DNA of 64,000 nt from Azoarcus sp. TTM-91 (lineage in GTDB: Bacteria; Pseudomonadota; Gammaproteobacteria; Burkholderiales; Rhodocyclaceae). Within the stretch, counting starts at the first letter, position 1; each line of letters begins with the position of its first letter. The notes below the pieces were generated by a model, which saw only the letters and a list, made by a program, of their open reading frames with translations, had not been told where the DNA came from and ran no database searches. The DNA is taken from positions 16,936-80,935 of the forward strand of contig NZ_WUEI01000011.1 of the NCBI RefSeq assembly GCF_012911025.1. Reading direction: 5' to 3'. The position numbers and the translations under genes are program-made. Shown piece after piece: positions 1 through 8,493 of this stretch.

Positions 1-90
1 CAACTAAACCCTGCGCTGCGGCAGGTTGGCGTGGCCTGCTCCCTCCGCCGTGCCGGGCTTCAAGCGCGTCCGGGTCCTGCGGCCAGGCGG

Positions 91-125
91 AAAAAACGGG
101 AACGGGCTCGCGCCCGTCCCCGTTC
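91..125 (-). terminator. Intrinsic terminator downstream of the MFS gene
   Basis: On the minus strand a 12-bp GC-rich stem (ACGGGGACGGGC with GCCCGTTCCCGT, one G-T wobble, GCGA loop) is followed at once by a run of six T. It lies about 25 nt after the stop of the MFS transporter gene, so it should end that transcript. Confidence 0.8.
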
Positions 126-149
126 GGGACGTCTGCCCCCGCGGGCGCG

Positions 150-1364
150 TCAGCCGGCCCGGCGGCCCGCCTGCAGGCGCACCCCGAGTGCCGCCGCCGA
201 GCTGAGGGTGGCCAGCGCCACCACGCCCATCCAGCCCCACTGCGCCAGCGCCAGGCTGCCCAGCGCCGCGCCGGTCGCCATGCCGATGAACATGCAGGTG
301 AAGAGCAGGGCGTTGAGGCGGCTGCGAGCTGCCGGATCCAGGCCGTAGACGATGGTCTGGTGCGCCACCAGCGTGGCTTGCATGCCGAGATCGAAGCCGA
401 TCGCGCTGGCGATGATGAGGCCCAGCTGGGCTTGCGGCGGCAGCAGGAAGGACAGGCCCATCGCGGCGAAGGACAGCATCGCCAGGCCGCTGCCCAGGCG
501 GGTGACCAGCTGCGGGCCGCGCTTGTCGGCGAGGCGGCCGGCCAGCGGTGCGGCCAGCGCGCCGGCGGCACCGGCGAGGCCGAAGGCGCCGGCAGCGGCG
601 CTGCCGAGCTGGAAGCTGTCGTGCAGCATTACCGCCAGGGTGGACCAGAAGGCGCTGAAGCCGACCGAGATCAGGCCCTGGGCCAGTGCGGCGTAGCGCA
701 GCGCCGGGTACTTGCTCCACAGCGCCCGCATCGAGCCCAGCAGCGCGCCGTAGCTGGCGCGGGTGGTGGGCGTGATGTGCGGCAGGCCGCGCCAGGCGGC
801 GATACCGATGGCGGCGATGGAAACGGCCGCGATCAGGTACATCGTGCGCCAGCCGAACTGTTCGGCGACGATGCCGCTGACCACCCGCGACAGCAGGATG
901 CCCAGCAGCAGCCCGGTCATCACCATGCCGACGATCTTGCCGCGCTGGGCCTCCGGCGCCAGCGTGGCGGCGGCGGGCACGATGTCCTGCGCCAGCGTGG
1001 CGGTGAGGCCGACGGCCAGGCTGGCGACCAGCAGCAGGCCGATGCCGGGGGCGAGGCCGCTGAGCAGCAGCGCCGCGCTGAGAATGGCGGCCTTGATGGC
1101 GATGATGATGCGGCGGTCGTAGCGGTCGCCCAGCGGCGCCAGCAGCAGGATGCCGAGCGCGTAGCCCAGGGTGGTCAGCGTCGGCACCATCCCCACGCTG
1201 CGGGCGTCGGCCTGCATGTCGGCACCCAGCACGCCCAGCATCGGCTGGCTGTAGTAGAGCGAGGCGACGCTGAGGCCGGCGCCGGTGGCGAGCAGCAGCA
1301 CCAGCGAGCCGGAAATGTCACCCTTCGGCCGCGTTTCTGCATGCAGGGTTTGAATGTCGGACAT
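150..1364 (-). CDS. MFS transporter (drug/metabolite exporter type)
   Basis: A 404-residue, strongly hydrophobic protein with about twelve predicted membrane helices. The loop between helices 2 and 3 carries the MFS signature region (APLGDRYDRR, about residues 96-105), and a second copy-like loop AGRLADKRG marks the second half, as expected for the major facilitator superfamily. It starts at ATG with MSDIQ after a short hydrophilic stretch and is most like YbcL/YtbD-type putative exporters. It is divergent from a LysR regulator with about 100 bp between the starts, the usual layout of a LysR-controlled exporter. The substrate cannot be read from sequence. Transport direction (efflux) is inferred from the family. 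Confidence 0.85.
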   Translation of the reverse strand: MSDIQTLHAETRPKGDISGSLVLLLATGAGLSVASLYYSQPMLGVLGADMQADARSVGMVPTLTTLGYALGILLLAPLGDRYDRRIIIAIKAAILSAALLLSGLAPGIGLLLVASLAVGLTATLAQDIVPAAATLAPEAQRGKIVGMVMTGLLLGILLSRVVSGIVAEQFGWRTMYLIAAVSIAAIGIAAWRGLPHITPTTRASYGALLGSMRALWSKYPALRYAALAQGLISVGFSAFWSTLAVMLHDSFQLGSAAAGAFGLAGAAGALAAPLAGRLADKRGPQLVTRLGSGLAMLSFAAMGLSFLLPPQAQLGLIIASAIGFDLGMQATLVAHQTIVYGLDPAARSRLNALLFTCMFIGMATGAALGSLALAQWGWMGVVALATLSSAAALGVRLQAGRRAG

Positions 1365-1449
1365 GATTTACACCTGTGTTGTTTTGGCGATGGCTGGATT
1401 CTTCGCCCTTTGCTGCCGGGCTTGTAGTGGTCTGGGGCGTACAGTTGCT

Positions 1450-1464
1450 ATACGCTGAGCGTAT
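1450..1464. promoter_or_regulatory. Candidate LysR-type operator (T-N11-A palindrome)
   Basis: ATACGC-TGA-GCGTAT is a perfect inverted repeat that fits the T-N11-A rule for LysR-family binding sites. It lies between the divergent MFS and LysR genes and overlaps the ATG proposed as the LysR start. Binding by the adjacent regulator is inferred. Confidence 0.55.
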
Positions 1465-2491
1465 GAAAGCGCCGACTTCCCCCTCGTCTTCCTCTGCGCC
1501 TCCCCCCGCGCCTCAAACGCCCGCGGAAGCTGCAGCCGGCTTGCCGCTGGCGGCTGGTGGCGACCGCATCGAGTTGATGCAGACCTTCGTCCGCATCGTC
1601 GAGGCCGGCAGCCTGTCCGCCGCCGCCGCGCAGCTGGGTACCACCCAGCCCACCGTCAGCCGCCGGCTGCAGATGCTGGAGCGTGCCTTCGGTCTCAAGC
1701 TATTGCAACGGTCTACCCATGTCATGAAGCTGACCGAGGACGGCCAGCGCTGTTATGCCCATGCCAAGGATCTGCTGGAGAGCTGGCAGGCGATAGAGGC
1801 CGACCTGCGCGGCGCCCGCGACGAGCCGCGCGGCCGGCTGCGGGTGGTGGTGCCGCATGCGTTCGGCCAGGATCAGCTGATCGGGCCGATGACGGAGTAC
1901 CTGCGGCGCCACCCTGGCGTGTCGGTGGAGTGGCTGTTGCACGACCGCCGGCCGGATTTCCTCGCCGAGGACATCGACTGTGCGATCCAGGTCGGCGAGG
2001 TGGAGGATGCCTCGGTGATCGCCATCCGCCTGGCGGAGGTGCCGCGCATCGTCGTCGCCGCGCCGGGGCTGTGGGGCGATGGCGCGCCGCCGGCCGCGCC
2101 GGAAGCGCTGGCGGCCTTGCCCTGGCTGGCCCTGCAGACCTATTACCGCGACGAGGTGCTGCTGCTGCGCAAGGCCGATGGCGCGCGCAGCCGCTTCGCC
2201 ATCCAGCCGCGGATGTACACCGACAGCCTCTACGCGCTGCGCAATGCCGCGCTGGTGGGGCTGGGTGCCTGCGTGGCCTCGGCCTGGGTGGTGGCGGAGG
2301 ACATCGCCCAGGGGCGGCTGGCCCATCTGATGCCGGAATGGCAGGCGCCGCCGCTGCCGGTGTATCTGGTGTATCCGCCGGCCCGGCACTATCCGGCCAA
2401 GCTCAAGGTGTTCAACGAGGTGGTGCGGGCCCACATGCCGACGCTGGCCGGCATGCACAGGCCGAGCGCGGCGTCGGCGGGCCTGGGGTGA
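1463..2491 (+). CDS. LysR-family transcriptional regulator
   Basis: A DNA-binding regulator of about 342 residues. The N-terminal winged helix-turn-helix is clear (LMQTFVRIVEAGSLSAAAAQ then TTQPTVSRRLQMLE). It is followed by the LysR effector-binding domain, seen in RGRLRVVVPHAFGQ and the mature C-terminal fold ending near PAKLKVFNEVV. The N-terminal ~35 residues before RIELMQTF are Pro/Ala/Ser-rich and unlike the family, so the true start may be a later TTG or ATG (around 1574-1577). The ATG chosen here overlaps a T-N11-A palindrome, which also argues for a downstream start. It probably controls the divergent MFS gene and itself. Confidence 0.88.
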   Translation: MKAPTSPSSSSAPPPAPQTPAEAAAGLPLAAGGDRIELMQTFVRIVEAGSLSAAAAQLGTTQPTVSRRLQMLERAFGLKLLQRSTHVMKLTEDGQRCYAHAKDLLESWQAIEADLRGARDEPRGRLRVVVPHAFGQDQLIGPMTEYLRRHPGVSVEWLLHDRRPDFLAEDIDCAIQVGEVEDASVIAIRLAEVPRIVVAAPGLWGDGAPPAAPEALAALPWLALQTYYRDEVLLLRKADGARSRFAIQPRMYTDSLYALRNAALVGLGACVASAWVVAEDIAQGRLAHLMPEWQAPPLPVYLVYPPARHYPAKLKVFNEVVRAHMPTLAGMHRPSAASAGLG

Positions 2492-2666
2492 GCGGCTGGG
2501 GCGCTGCGGCCCGGAGAAGGCGTTCTCGCCCGGAATCGGGCGCGGGCAGGGAGGCTGAGAGTCCAGCCGGAGAGGCGGGGGCTGCGTGCTTCCGGGTGGG
2601 GCGGCCGGGCCACGGCGCGGGATCAATGGCGCGCCAGCCCGGCCAGCCCGCCGGGGCTGGTCAACC

Positions 2667-3500
2667 TCAAGCCAGCTTCAAGCGCTGGCAGATCTCGGTG
2701 GTGAGTGCGGCCTGGTTCATGCTGTAGAAATGCAGCCCCGGCGCGCCGGCGGCGATCAGCTTCTCGCACAGCCCGGTGACCACGTCCAGGCCGAAGGCGC
2801 GGATGGATTCGGCGTCGTCGCCGAAGGACTCGAACTTCTTGCGCATCCAGCGCGGAATCTCGGCGCCGCAGGCATCCGAGAAGCGCGCCAGCTTGGAGAA
2901 GCTGGCGATGGGCATGATGCCGGGGATGATGGGAATGGTCACGCCCTGCGCCCGTACCGCGTCCACGAAGTGCAGGTAGGCGTCCAGGTTGTAGAAATAC
3001 TGGGTGATGGCGGAGTCGGCGCCGGCGTCCGCCTTGCGCTTGAAGGCGGCGAGGTCGTCGGCCGGCGTGCGCGCCTGCGGGTGCCATTCCGGGTAGGCGG
3101 CCACTTCGAGGTGGAAGCGGTCGCCGGTTTCGGCGCGGATGAACTCCACCAGTTCGTTGGCGTAGCGGAATTCGCCCGGATCGCCGACGCCGGAGGGCAG
3201 GTCGCCGCGCAGCGCGACGATGCGGCGGATGCCGGCGTCCGCGTACTCCTGCAGGATCTCGCGTATGCCCTCGCGGGTGGAGCCGATGCAGGACAGGTGG
3301 GGCGCGGCCTCGGCGCCGCTGGCGGCGATTTCCTTCACGGTGGCGAATGTGCGCTCGCGGGTGGAGCCGCCGGCGCCGTAGGTCACCGAGAAGAAGGCGG
3401 GCTTGAGTTCGGCCAGCCTGGCGCGCACCGCGCGCAGCTTTTCCGCGCCCTCGGCGGTCTGCGGCGGGAAGAATTCGATCGAGAGTTCAGTCTTGTGCAT
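2667..3500 (-). CDS. metF: 5,10-methylenetetrahydrofolate reductase
   Basis: Flavoprotein that reduces 5,10-methylene-THF to 5-methyl-THF, the methyl donor for homocysteine remethylation. The 277-residue product opens with the family start MHKTELSIEFFPPQ (catalytic Glu in EFFPP) and has FFSVTYGAGGST near residue 40, GDLP and the C-terminal FYSMNQA segment, so the TIM barrel is complete. An upstream in-frame start would add eleven residues not seen in the family. The chosen ATG overlaps the end of tlyA by 14 nt, implying translational coupling. As third gene of ahcY-tlyA-metF it is probably under the SAH riboswitch that precedes ahcY. Confidence 0.95.
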   Translation of the reverse strand: MHKTELSIEFFPPQTAEGAEKLRAVRARLAELKPAFFSVTYGAGGSTRERTFATVKEIAASGAEAAPHLSCIGSTREGIREILQEYADAGIRRIVALRGDLPSGVGDPGEFRYANELVEFIRAETGDRFHLEVAAYPEWHPQARTPADDLAAFKRKADAGADSAITQYFYNLDAYLHFVDAVRAQGVTIPIIPGIMPIASFSKLARFSDACGAEIPRWMRKKFESFGDDAESIRAFGLDVVTGLCEKLIAAGAPGLHFYSMNQAALTTEICQRLKLA

Positions 3501-4314
3501 GTCGCATCCAGATGAAGAATTCGCGGTTGCCATCGGTGCCGGTGATCGGCGAGTCGTACCAGCCGAGCACCGCCAGCCCGGCGGCCGCGGCCGCTGAGCG
3601 CAGCTTGCGCTCTACCTCGGCGTAGCGCGAGGCATCGCGCACGATGCCGCCCTTGGAGAGCCCCTGCGGGCCCACCTCGAACTGCGGCTTGACCAGGGCG
3701 AGGATGTCGCCCTCCGCTGTCAGCAGCGCCGGCCACTGTGGCAGCAGCAGCGTCAGCGAAATGAAGCTGGCGTCGCAGACGACGAGGCCGAAGCCGCCGG
3801 CCGGGAAGTGTTCGCCCAGTTCGGCCGGCTGCAGATGGCGCGCGTTGATGCCTTCCAGCGTGGTGTTGCGTGCTTCCGCGGCCAGCCGGGGGTGCAGCTG
3901 GCCGTGGCCGACCTCGACGCCGACCACCCGCGCCGCGCCGGCCTGCAGCAGGCAATCGGTGAAGCCGCCGGTGGATTGGCCGACGTCCAGGCAGATGCGC
4001 CCGGCCGGCGCCAGGCCGCTGGCCGCCAGCGCGCCGGCCAGCTTCAGGCCGCCACGGGAAACGTAGCGGTCGGCCTCGTCCGGCGTCACCGCCAATTGCA
4101 CGCTTTCCGGCAGTTCCTGCGCCGGCTTGCCCACCGGGAAGCCGTCGGCGCTGACGCGCCCGGCTTCGATCAGCAGCCGCGCCGCGGTGCGTGAGGACGC
4201 CAGCCCCTGCAGCACCAGCAACTGATCCGCCCGCGGCAGGCCGCGCGCGGCGGCGGCCGGCGCGGGCGCTTTCTCGGTGGCCGGACGGCTGCTGCGGCGG
4301 TGGAAGGATTTCAT
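3487..4314 (-). CDS. tlyA: TlyA-family rRNA 2'-O-methyltransferase
   Basis: A 275-residue protein with an N-terminal S4 RNA-binding domain (about residues 27-85, RADQLLVLQGLASSR) and a C-terminal FtsJ-like Rossmann methyltransferase with the SAM loop DVGQSTGGFTD (110-120), VCDASF and LVKPQFE. This is the TlyA/hemolysin A family. Characterised members 2'-O-methylate cytidines in 16S and/or 23S rRNA, and older annotations as a hemolysin are doubtful. It lies between ahcY (54 nt gap) and metF (14 nt overlap), so a SAM-consuming, SAH-producing enzyme sits inside a riboswitch-controlled SAH-recycling operon. The exact rRNA target here is not determinable. Confidence 0.88.
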   Translation of the reverse strand: MKSFHRRSSRPATEKAPAPAAAARGLPRADQLLVLQGLASSRTAARLLIEAGRVSADGFPVGKPAQELPESVQLAVTPDEADRYVSRGGLKLAGALAASGLAPAGRICLDVGQSTGGFTDCLLQAGAARVVGVEVGHGQLHPRLAAEARNTTLEGINARHLQPAELGEHFPAGGFGLVVCDASFISLTLLLPQWPALLTAEGDILALVKPQFEVGPQGLSKGGIVRDASRYAEVERKLRSAAAAAGLAVLGWYDSPITGTDGNREFFIWMRHAQD

Positions 4315-4368
4315 CGCGCGTGGCCCCTCGGCAGATGGCGGGCGACCCGGGGCCGCCCGCCGCCGCGA

Positions 4369-5778
4369 TCAGTAGCGGTAGTGGTTGGGCTTGTACGGGC
4401 CTTCCACCGGCACGCCGATGTAGTCGGCCTGGCCCTGGCTCAGCACGGTGAGCTTGGCGCCGATCTTCTTCAGGTGCAGGCGGGCAACCATCTCGTCCAG
4501 TTGCTTGGGCAGCACGTACACGCCGACCGGGTAGTCGGCGGTCTTGGTGAACAGCTCGATCTGCGCCAGGGTCTGGTTGGCGAAGGAGTTGCTCATGACG
4601 AAGCTGGGGTGGCCGGTGGCGCAGCCCAGGTTCACCAGGCGGCCTTCGGCCAGCAGGATGATGCGCTTGCCGTCCGGGAAGATGATGTGGTCGACCTGCG
4701 GCTTGATGTTCTCCCACTCGTACTGGCGCAGGCTGGCGACTTCGATCTCGGAGTCGAAGTGGCCGATGTTGCAGACGATGGCGTTGTTCTTCATCGCTGC
4801 CATGTGGTCGTGGGTGATCACGCCGACGTTGCCGGTGGTGGTGACGAAGATGTCGCCCATGGACGCGGCTTCTTCCATGGTGACCACGCGGAAGCCTTCC
4901 ATCGCCGCCTGCAGCGCGCAGATCGGGTCGATTTCGGTGACCCACACGGTGGCGCCGAGGCCGCGCAGGGACTGGGCGCAGCCCTTGCCCACGTCGCCGT
5001 AGCCCAGCACCACGCCGATCTTGCCGGCGATCATCACGTCGGTGGCACGCTTGATGCCGTCCACCAGCGATTCGCGGCAGCCGTAGAGGTTGTCGAACTT
5101 GGATTTGGTGACCGAGTCGTTGACGTTGATCGCCGGGAACTTGAGTTCGCCGCGCGCGTGCATCTGGTACAGGCGGTGCACCCCGGTGGTGGTCTCTTCG
5201 GTGACGCCCTTGATCTGCGCCAGGCGGGTGGAGTACCAGGTCGGGTCGGTCTTCAGCTTGGCCTTGATGGAGGCGAACAGCACCACGGCTTCTTCGCTGT
5301 CCGGCTTGTCCAGCACCGAGAGGTCCTTCTCGGCGCGGGCGCCCAGGTGCAGCAGCAGGGTGGCGTCGCCGCCGTCGTCCAGGATCATGTTCGAGTAGCC
5401 GCCGTCGGCCCATTCGAAGATGCGGTGGGTGTAGTCCCAGTAGTCTTCCAGCGACTCGCCCTTGACCGCGAACACCGGCACGCCGGAGGCGGCGATGGCG
5501 GCGGCGGCATGGTCCTGGGTGGAGAAGATGTTGCACGAGGCCCAGCGCACTTCGGCGCCCAGCGCGGTCAGCGTCTCGATCAGCACCGCGGTCTGGATGG
5601 TCATGTGCAGCGAACCGGTGATGCGCGCGCCCTTGAGCGGCTGGCGGGCGGCGTATTCCTCGCGGATCGCCATCAGGCCGGGCATTTCGGTTTCGGCGAT
5701 GCGGATTTCCTTGCGGCCCCAGCCGGCGAGGGCGAGGTCGGCAATGACGTAGTCTTTGGTGTCAGCCACAGCGTTCAT
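4369..5778 (-). CDS. ahcY: S-adenosylhomocysteine hydrolase
   Basis: Cytosolic NAD-dependent enzyme that hydrolyses SAH to adenosine and homocysteine, removing the product inhibitor of methyltransferases. The 469-residue protein is full length and includes the proteobacterial insert. Visible motifs are [16 protein letters not shown] (55-70), [13 protein letters not shown] (83-95), the NAD-binding loop GYGDVGKG (259-266) and the family C-terminus KPNHYRY. The start ATG is preceded by a GGAG-type ribosome binding site. A long leader with a recognisable SAH riboswitch precedes it, so high SAH should raise expression. It is first in the operon with tlyA and metF. Confidence 0.97.
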   Translation of the reverse strand: MNAVADTKDYVIADLALAGWGRKEIRIAETEMPGLMAIREEYAARQPLKGARITGSLHMTIQTAVLIETLTALGAEVRWASCNIFSTQDHAAAAIAASGVPVFAVKGESLEDYWDYTHRIFEWADGGYSNMILDDGGDATLLLHLGARAEKDLSVLDKPDSEEAVVLFASIKAKLKTDPTWYSTRLAQIKGVTEETTTGVHRLYQMHARGELKFPAINVNDSVTKSKFDNLYGCRESLVDGIKRATDVMIAGKIGVVLGYGDVGKGCAQSLRGLGATVWVTEIDPICALQAAMEGFRVVTMEEAASMGDIFVTTTGNVGVITHDHMAAMKNNAIVCNIGHFDSEIEVASLRQYEWENIKPQVDHIIFPDGKRIILLAEGRLVNLGCATGHPSFVMSNSFANQTLAQIELFTKTADYPVGVYVLPKQLDEMVARLHLKKIGAKLTVLSQGQADYIGVPVEGPYKPNHYRY

Positions 5779-5820
5779 ATGAAGCTCCGTGCTATGGCCG
5801 GGGGGGAAGGGGGACGCACT

Positions 5821-5828
5821 GGCTCACC
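5821..5828 (-). promoter_or_regulatory. Possible switching strand of the ahcY leader
   Basis: On the minus strand this reads GGTGAGCC. Its GGTGAGC is the exact complement of GCTCACC at the 3' end of the SAH aptamer, so it could pair with that strand and compete with aptamer helix P1. It lies about 45 nt before the ahcY start. The switching role is inferred from complementarity only. Confidence 0.35.
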
Positions 5829-5880
5829 CGTCATCCCGAACCCGGCAGGGTTTAGGGGAAGTACTGCTGGGCAGTACCTG

Positions 5881-5971
5881 GGTGAGCGCCGTTGAAACGC
5901 CCGCCGGGCGGCGGGTTCCGAGCCTGGGGTCGGCCGCGGGAATGCGGTCGAGGCCTCGCAGCGCTCCTCGG
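5881..5971 (-). ncRNA. SAH riboswitch aptamer upstream of ahcY
   Basis: Read on the minus strand, the RNA begins CCGAGGAGCGCUGCGA and ends CAACGGCGCUCACC, matching the SAH riboswitch family. P1 is GAGCGC/GCGCUC. The conserved segment CCCAGGCUCGGAA supplies CUCGG (5918-5922), which pairs with the 5' CCGAG (5967-5971) to make the family's pseudoknot. CCCGCC/GGCGGG forms the other terminal hairpin. In this family SAH binding turns on genes for SAH removal, consistent with ahcY-tlyA-metF downstream. I recognised it from the consensus by eye; a covariance search was not run. Confidence 0.9.
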
Positions 5972-5982
5972 AAGAGGCGTGG

Positions 5983-5988
5983 ATTATA
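5983..5988 (-). promoter_or_regulatory. -10 element for the ahcY operon
   Basis: A perfect TATAAT on the minus strand lies about 12 nt upstream of the first aptamer base, putting the transcription start just before the SAH riboswitch. No good -35 hexamer is seen at the expected distance. Confidence 0.7.
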
Positions 5989-6083
5989 CGCCGGCGCACG
6001 GGCTTGCGTGTGTTCGCGCCGTGACCGGTGGCGTGTCATGCGCCACGCTCCGCCGCGGAAGGCCGGCGCGCGGCGATTGGGCC

Positions 6084-8369
6084 TCAGCCTGGGGCGCAGG
6101 CCTTGTTGGCGGCCAGCTCGCGGTAGGCCAGGGCTTCCCAGCCGTGGGCGATGTACATGCAGACGGCGCTGGCATGTATGCCTTCGCAAGGCCAGTTCAG
6201 CGGCAGGGTGCCGGCGTCGGCGCGGGCGATGCTGTTTACGCCGCCGTCGGTCTGCTGCGCGCTGCGGGCGGCATCCGCTGCGCTCGCTTCCGCCAGGGCC
6301 GCCTGCTGGCGGGCGCCGGCGGCGGCTTCGCGGTGGACGGGGGCGCTGAGGATGGCCTGGCGCACTTCGGCGAGCAGCGGATCGGAATAAGCGCGCAGCT
6401 TGGGCGCGAGGTGGGCGAGCGTTCCGCTGCAGCTGGAGCCGGCCTGGGTCTTCGCGCTGGCAGTGGCGGAAGCGGCTGCCTTCGGCGCCGGCGATGGGGC
6501 GGCTGCGGCCGGCATTGCCGCGCGCGGCGCCAGGGGCTTGCGGGCGACCGGCTGGCTGCTGCCGTCCGGCAGCAGGATGCTGGCGTCGCGCAGTTCGATG
6601 AAGTCCTCGTCCACCGGCGCGAGCTGGCCCTTGACCGTGAGCGGGCTGATGCCGTCCAGCCGGCGCGCCTGGCTGGCGGCGAGCGGGATGCCGATGGGCA
6701 CGCCGCGCCATTCGCCGACGAAGTGGCCGGCTTCGGCGTCGTAGTCCTTGACCTGGATGTCCATTTCGAAGGGCGCGCTGAGCGCACGGGTGCGGGCGCG
6801 GTACTCGGCGGCGGTCTCGTACTTGTCCTTCTTCAGCGCAGCGAGGAAGGTCTGGGTGGTGTCGACGCGGGGCTGGCCGAGGTTCACCTTCCAGAACTGG
6901 CTGCTGGTTTCCTCGCCGCTGCGGAAGCCGCGTTTGCCGAGCTGGGTATAGGGGCCGGTGAGCGCCAGCCCGCCGGGCTGCGTCAGCAGCCGCTGGCCGT
7001 CTTCCAGATCGAAGAACTCGGTGCTTTCGCCTTCCTGCGCGTTCCACACCCAGGGGCCGACCGCGAGGTAGCGGGGCTGGCCGGGAAGGCGCCTGAGGGC
7101 GACGCCGCCGCCGCGCTGGTCGGCGAAGCTGACCGCCAGGCGGTGTTTCAGCGCCAGATCCGGCAGCGTCCGCACCAGCACTTCACCGGGCTGGTACTGG
7201 AAGGCAAACCCGCCTTCGACGTTGAGCATGCCGCTGCTGGCCAGCGGCCTGCGCTCGCAGGAGGGCAGGCTGACCAGCGCCGGCGGCGAGGTGATGAAAG
7301 CATCGCCTTCGGCGCTGGCGCTCAGGCTGCCGTGGTTGCTGCGGGGAAGTTCGCACAGCAGCTTGCCGGTAGCGAGATCCCAGACGCGGAAGGGCTCGGT
7401 GTTGGGTTGGTTGGCGTGGAGATAGCTCACCACGTAGGGCAGTTCGCCGACGAAGCCGTAGATGAGGTGGGTGTCGCTGCTGCCGCGCCGGCTGTCGCCC
7501 CTGAAGCGCTGTCCCTGCTGGCCATCCACGTAGTGGCGCACGGTGTCGCCGTCGATGGCGAGGACCTCCAGCTGGCCGGCGGTGTTGATGCGGGAGACGC
7601 AGCGCTCCGCTGGCGGATCTAGGGTCAGCCGGCTGGTCGCCTGGCCGGTGCGCACGTCGTATTGGCCAACCCAGCGGCAGAAGCGCTCGGGATAGAACTG
7701 CTGCTTGGTGACGATGACGCTGTGTTTGTACGCCCAGGCGGAGATGTCCGCTTCCTGCCACTGCTGCAGGCGCCCGCCCTGCAGATTCATGAGCTCCGCG
7801 CCGTTGCTGCCGGACAGCAGCAGCGTGCCGGCGTCGGCGGGCAGGTTGGGGGAGTACCAGCCGCTGCGGTCCAGGTTGCTGCGCAAGACGCGCTCCCGGC
7901 CGCTGGGCAGTTCGCGCAGGATCAGGCGGCGATCCTCCGCCAGATAGACGAGGTGGCTGCCGTCCGCCGCGATGGTGGCGCTGTCGGCGCCAGCGATGCG
8001 CAGGCTGGCCTGCTGCTCGTTGGGCGCGTTTTCCAGCAGGCGGCGATGGAAAACCAGGTTGCCGCCCCAGGGCGCAGGTGGTGTGAGCGCGGCCAGTTCG
8101 GCATCGCGGGTGCGCCGGGCCTCCGCCTCCCGGGCCTGTTTCTGCTTTGCTTCCTGAGCTTGCTGAGCCTGCAGGCGTTGCATTTCGGCCGCTTCCTGCC
8201 GCTCTTGGGCTTCGCGTGCCCGCGCGGCGTCGCGCTCGCTTTTCTCGATGATGTTCTGGATCTGCTGCAGCCCGCGCAGCACGGCGGTGCTGTCGGAGGC
8301 TGCGGCCGGTAGCGCAAGCAGGGCGGCAAGCGTGAGGATGAAGGGACGCAGGGCGGGCGGCTTGATCAT
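6084..8369 (-). CDS. Large exported protein: coiled coil, propeller-like repeats
   Basis: About 761 residues, no assigned function. The chosen ATG gives MIKPPALRPFILTLAALLALPAAASDS, a clear Sec signal peptide; starts further upstream would bury it. After the signal comes a charged coiled-coil stretch (about 35-90, rich in Glu/Arg/Ala/Gln). Next is a long region of beta-rich repeats of the WD40/PQQ-propeller kind (IAADGSHLVYLAEDRRLILRELPSG, YDVRTGQATSRL, RVWDLATGKLLCELP, FDLEDGQRLL). A distinct module with DKYETAAEYRARTRAL and a Cys-containing C-terminus follow. It is probably periplasmic or surface-exposed. It has no operon partner: the LuxR-type gene upstream is separated by an intergenic hairpin. 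Confidence 0.7.
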   Translation of the reverse strand: MIKPPALRPFILTLAALLALPAAASDSTAVLRGLQQIQNIIEKSERDAARAREAQERQEAAEMQRLQAQQAQEAKQKQAREAEARRTRDAELAALTPPAPWGGNLVFHRRLLENAPNEQQASLRIAGADSATIAADGSHLVYLAEDRRLILRELPSGRERVLRSNLDRSGWYSPNLPADAGTLLLSGSNGAELMNLQGGRLQQWQEADISAWAYKHSVIVTKQQFYPERFCRWVGQYDVRTGQATSRLTLDPPAERCVSRINTAGQLEVLAIDGDTVRHYVDGQQGQRFRGDSRRGSSDTHLIYGFVGELPYVVSYLHANQPNTEPFRVWDLATGKLLCELPRSNHGSLSASAEGDAFITSPPALVSLPSCERRPLASSGMLNVEGGFAFQYQPGEVLVRTLPDLALKHRLAVSFADQRGGGVALRRLPGQPRYLAVGPWVWNAQEGESTEFFDLEDGQRLLTQPGGLALTGPYTQLGKRGFRSGEETSSQFWKVNLGQPRVDTTQTFLAALKKDKYETAAEYRARTRALSAPFEMDIQVKDYDAEAGHFVGEWRGVPIGIPLAASQARRLDGISPLTVKGQLAPVDEDFIELRDASILLPDGSSQPVARKPLAPRAAMPAAAAPSPAPKAAASATASAKTQAGSSCSGTLAHLAPKLRAYSDPLLAEVRQAILSAPVHREAAAGARQQAALAEASAADAARSAQQTDGGVNSIARADAGTLPLNWPCEGIHASAVCMYIAHGWEALAYRELAANKACAPG

Positions 8370-8467
8370 GGCGGGTCCGGGCGGCGACATATGATTTCTG
8401 GATGAGGCACTGCGGCGGGCTTGCCGCAGCCTGAACGGCGGCAAGCTGGCCCACAGTTGCTGCCGAA

Positions 8468-8473
8468 CTATAC
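8468..8473 (-). promoter_or_regulatory. Possible -10 for the exported propeller protein
   Basis: TATAGT on the minus strand lies about 100 nt before the chosen start of the exported propeller-like gene. No convincing -35 was seen, so this is a weak call. Confidence 0.25.
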
Positions 8474-8493
8474 GGTGCGCGGTGGCGTTTCAG

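Noticed and set aside
4..720. Long Arg/Pro-rich open frames opposite the MFS gene and elsewhere (for example 360-1427, 4300-5895, 11241-12000)
   Set aside because: They are antisense or out-of-frame shadows of recognised genes, with biased composition caused by high GC and no family motifs.
5829..5865. CATCCCGAACCCGGCAGGGTTT in the ahcY leader looks like a genome-wide REP-type repeat
   Set aside because: Only one copy was noticed in this window, so a repeat family cannot be claimed without the genome.
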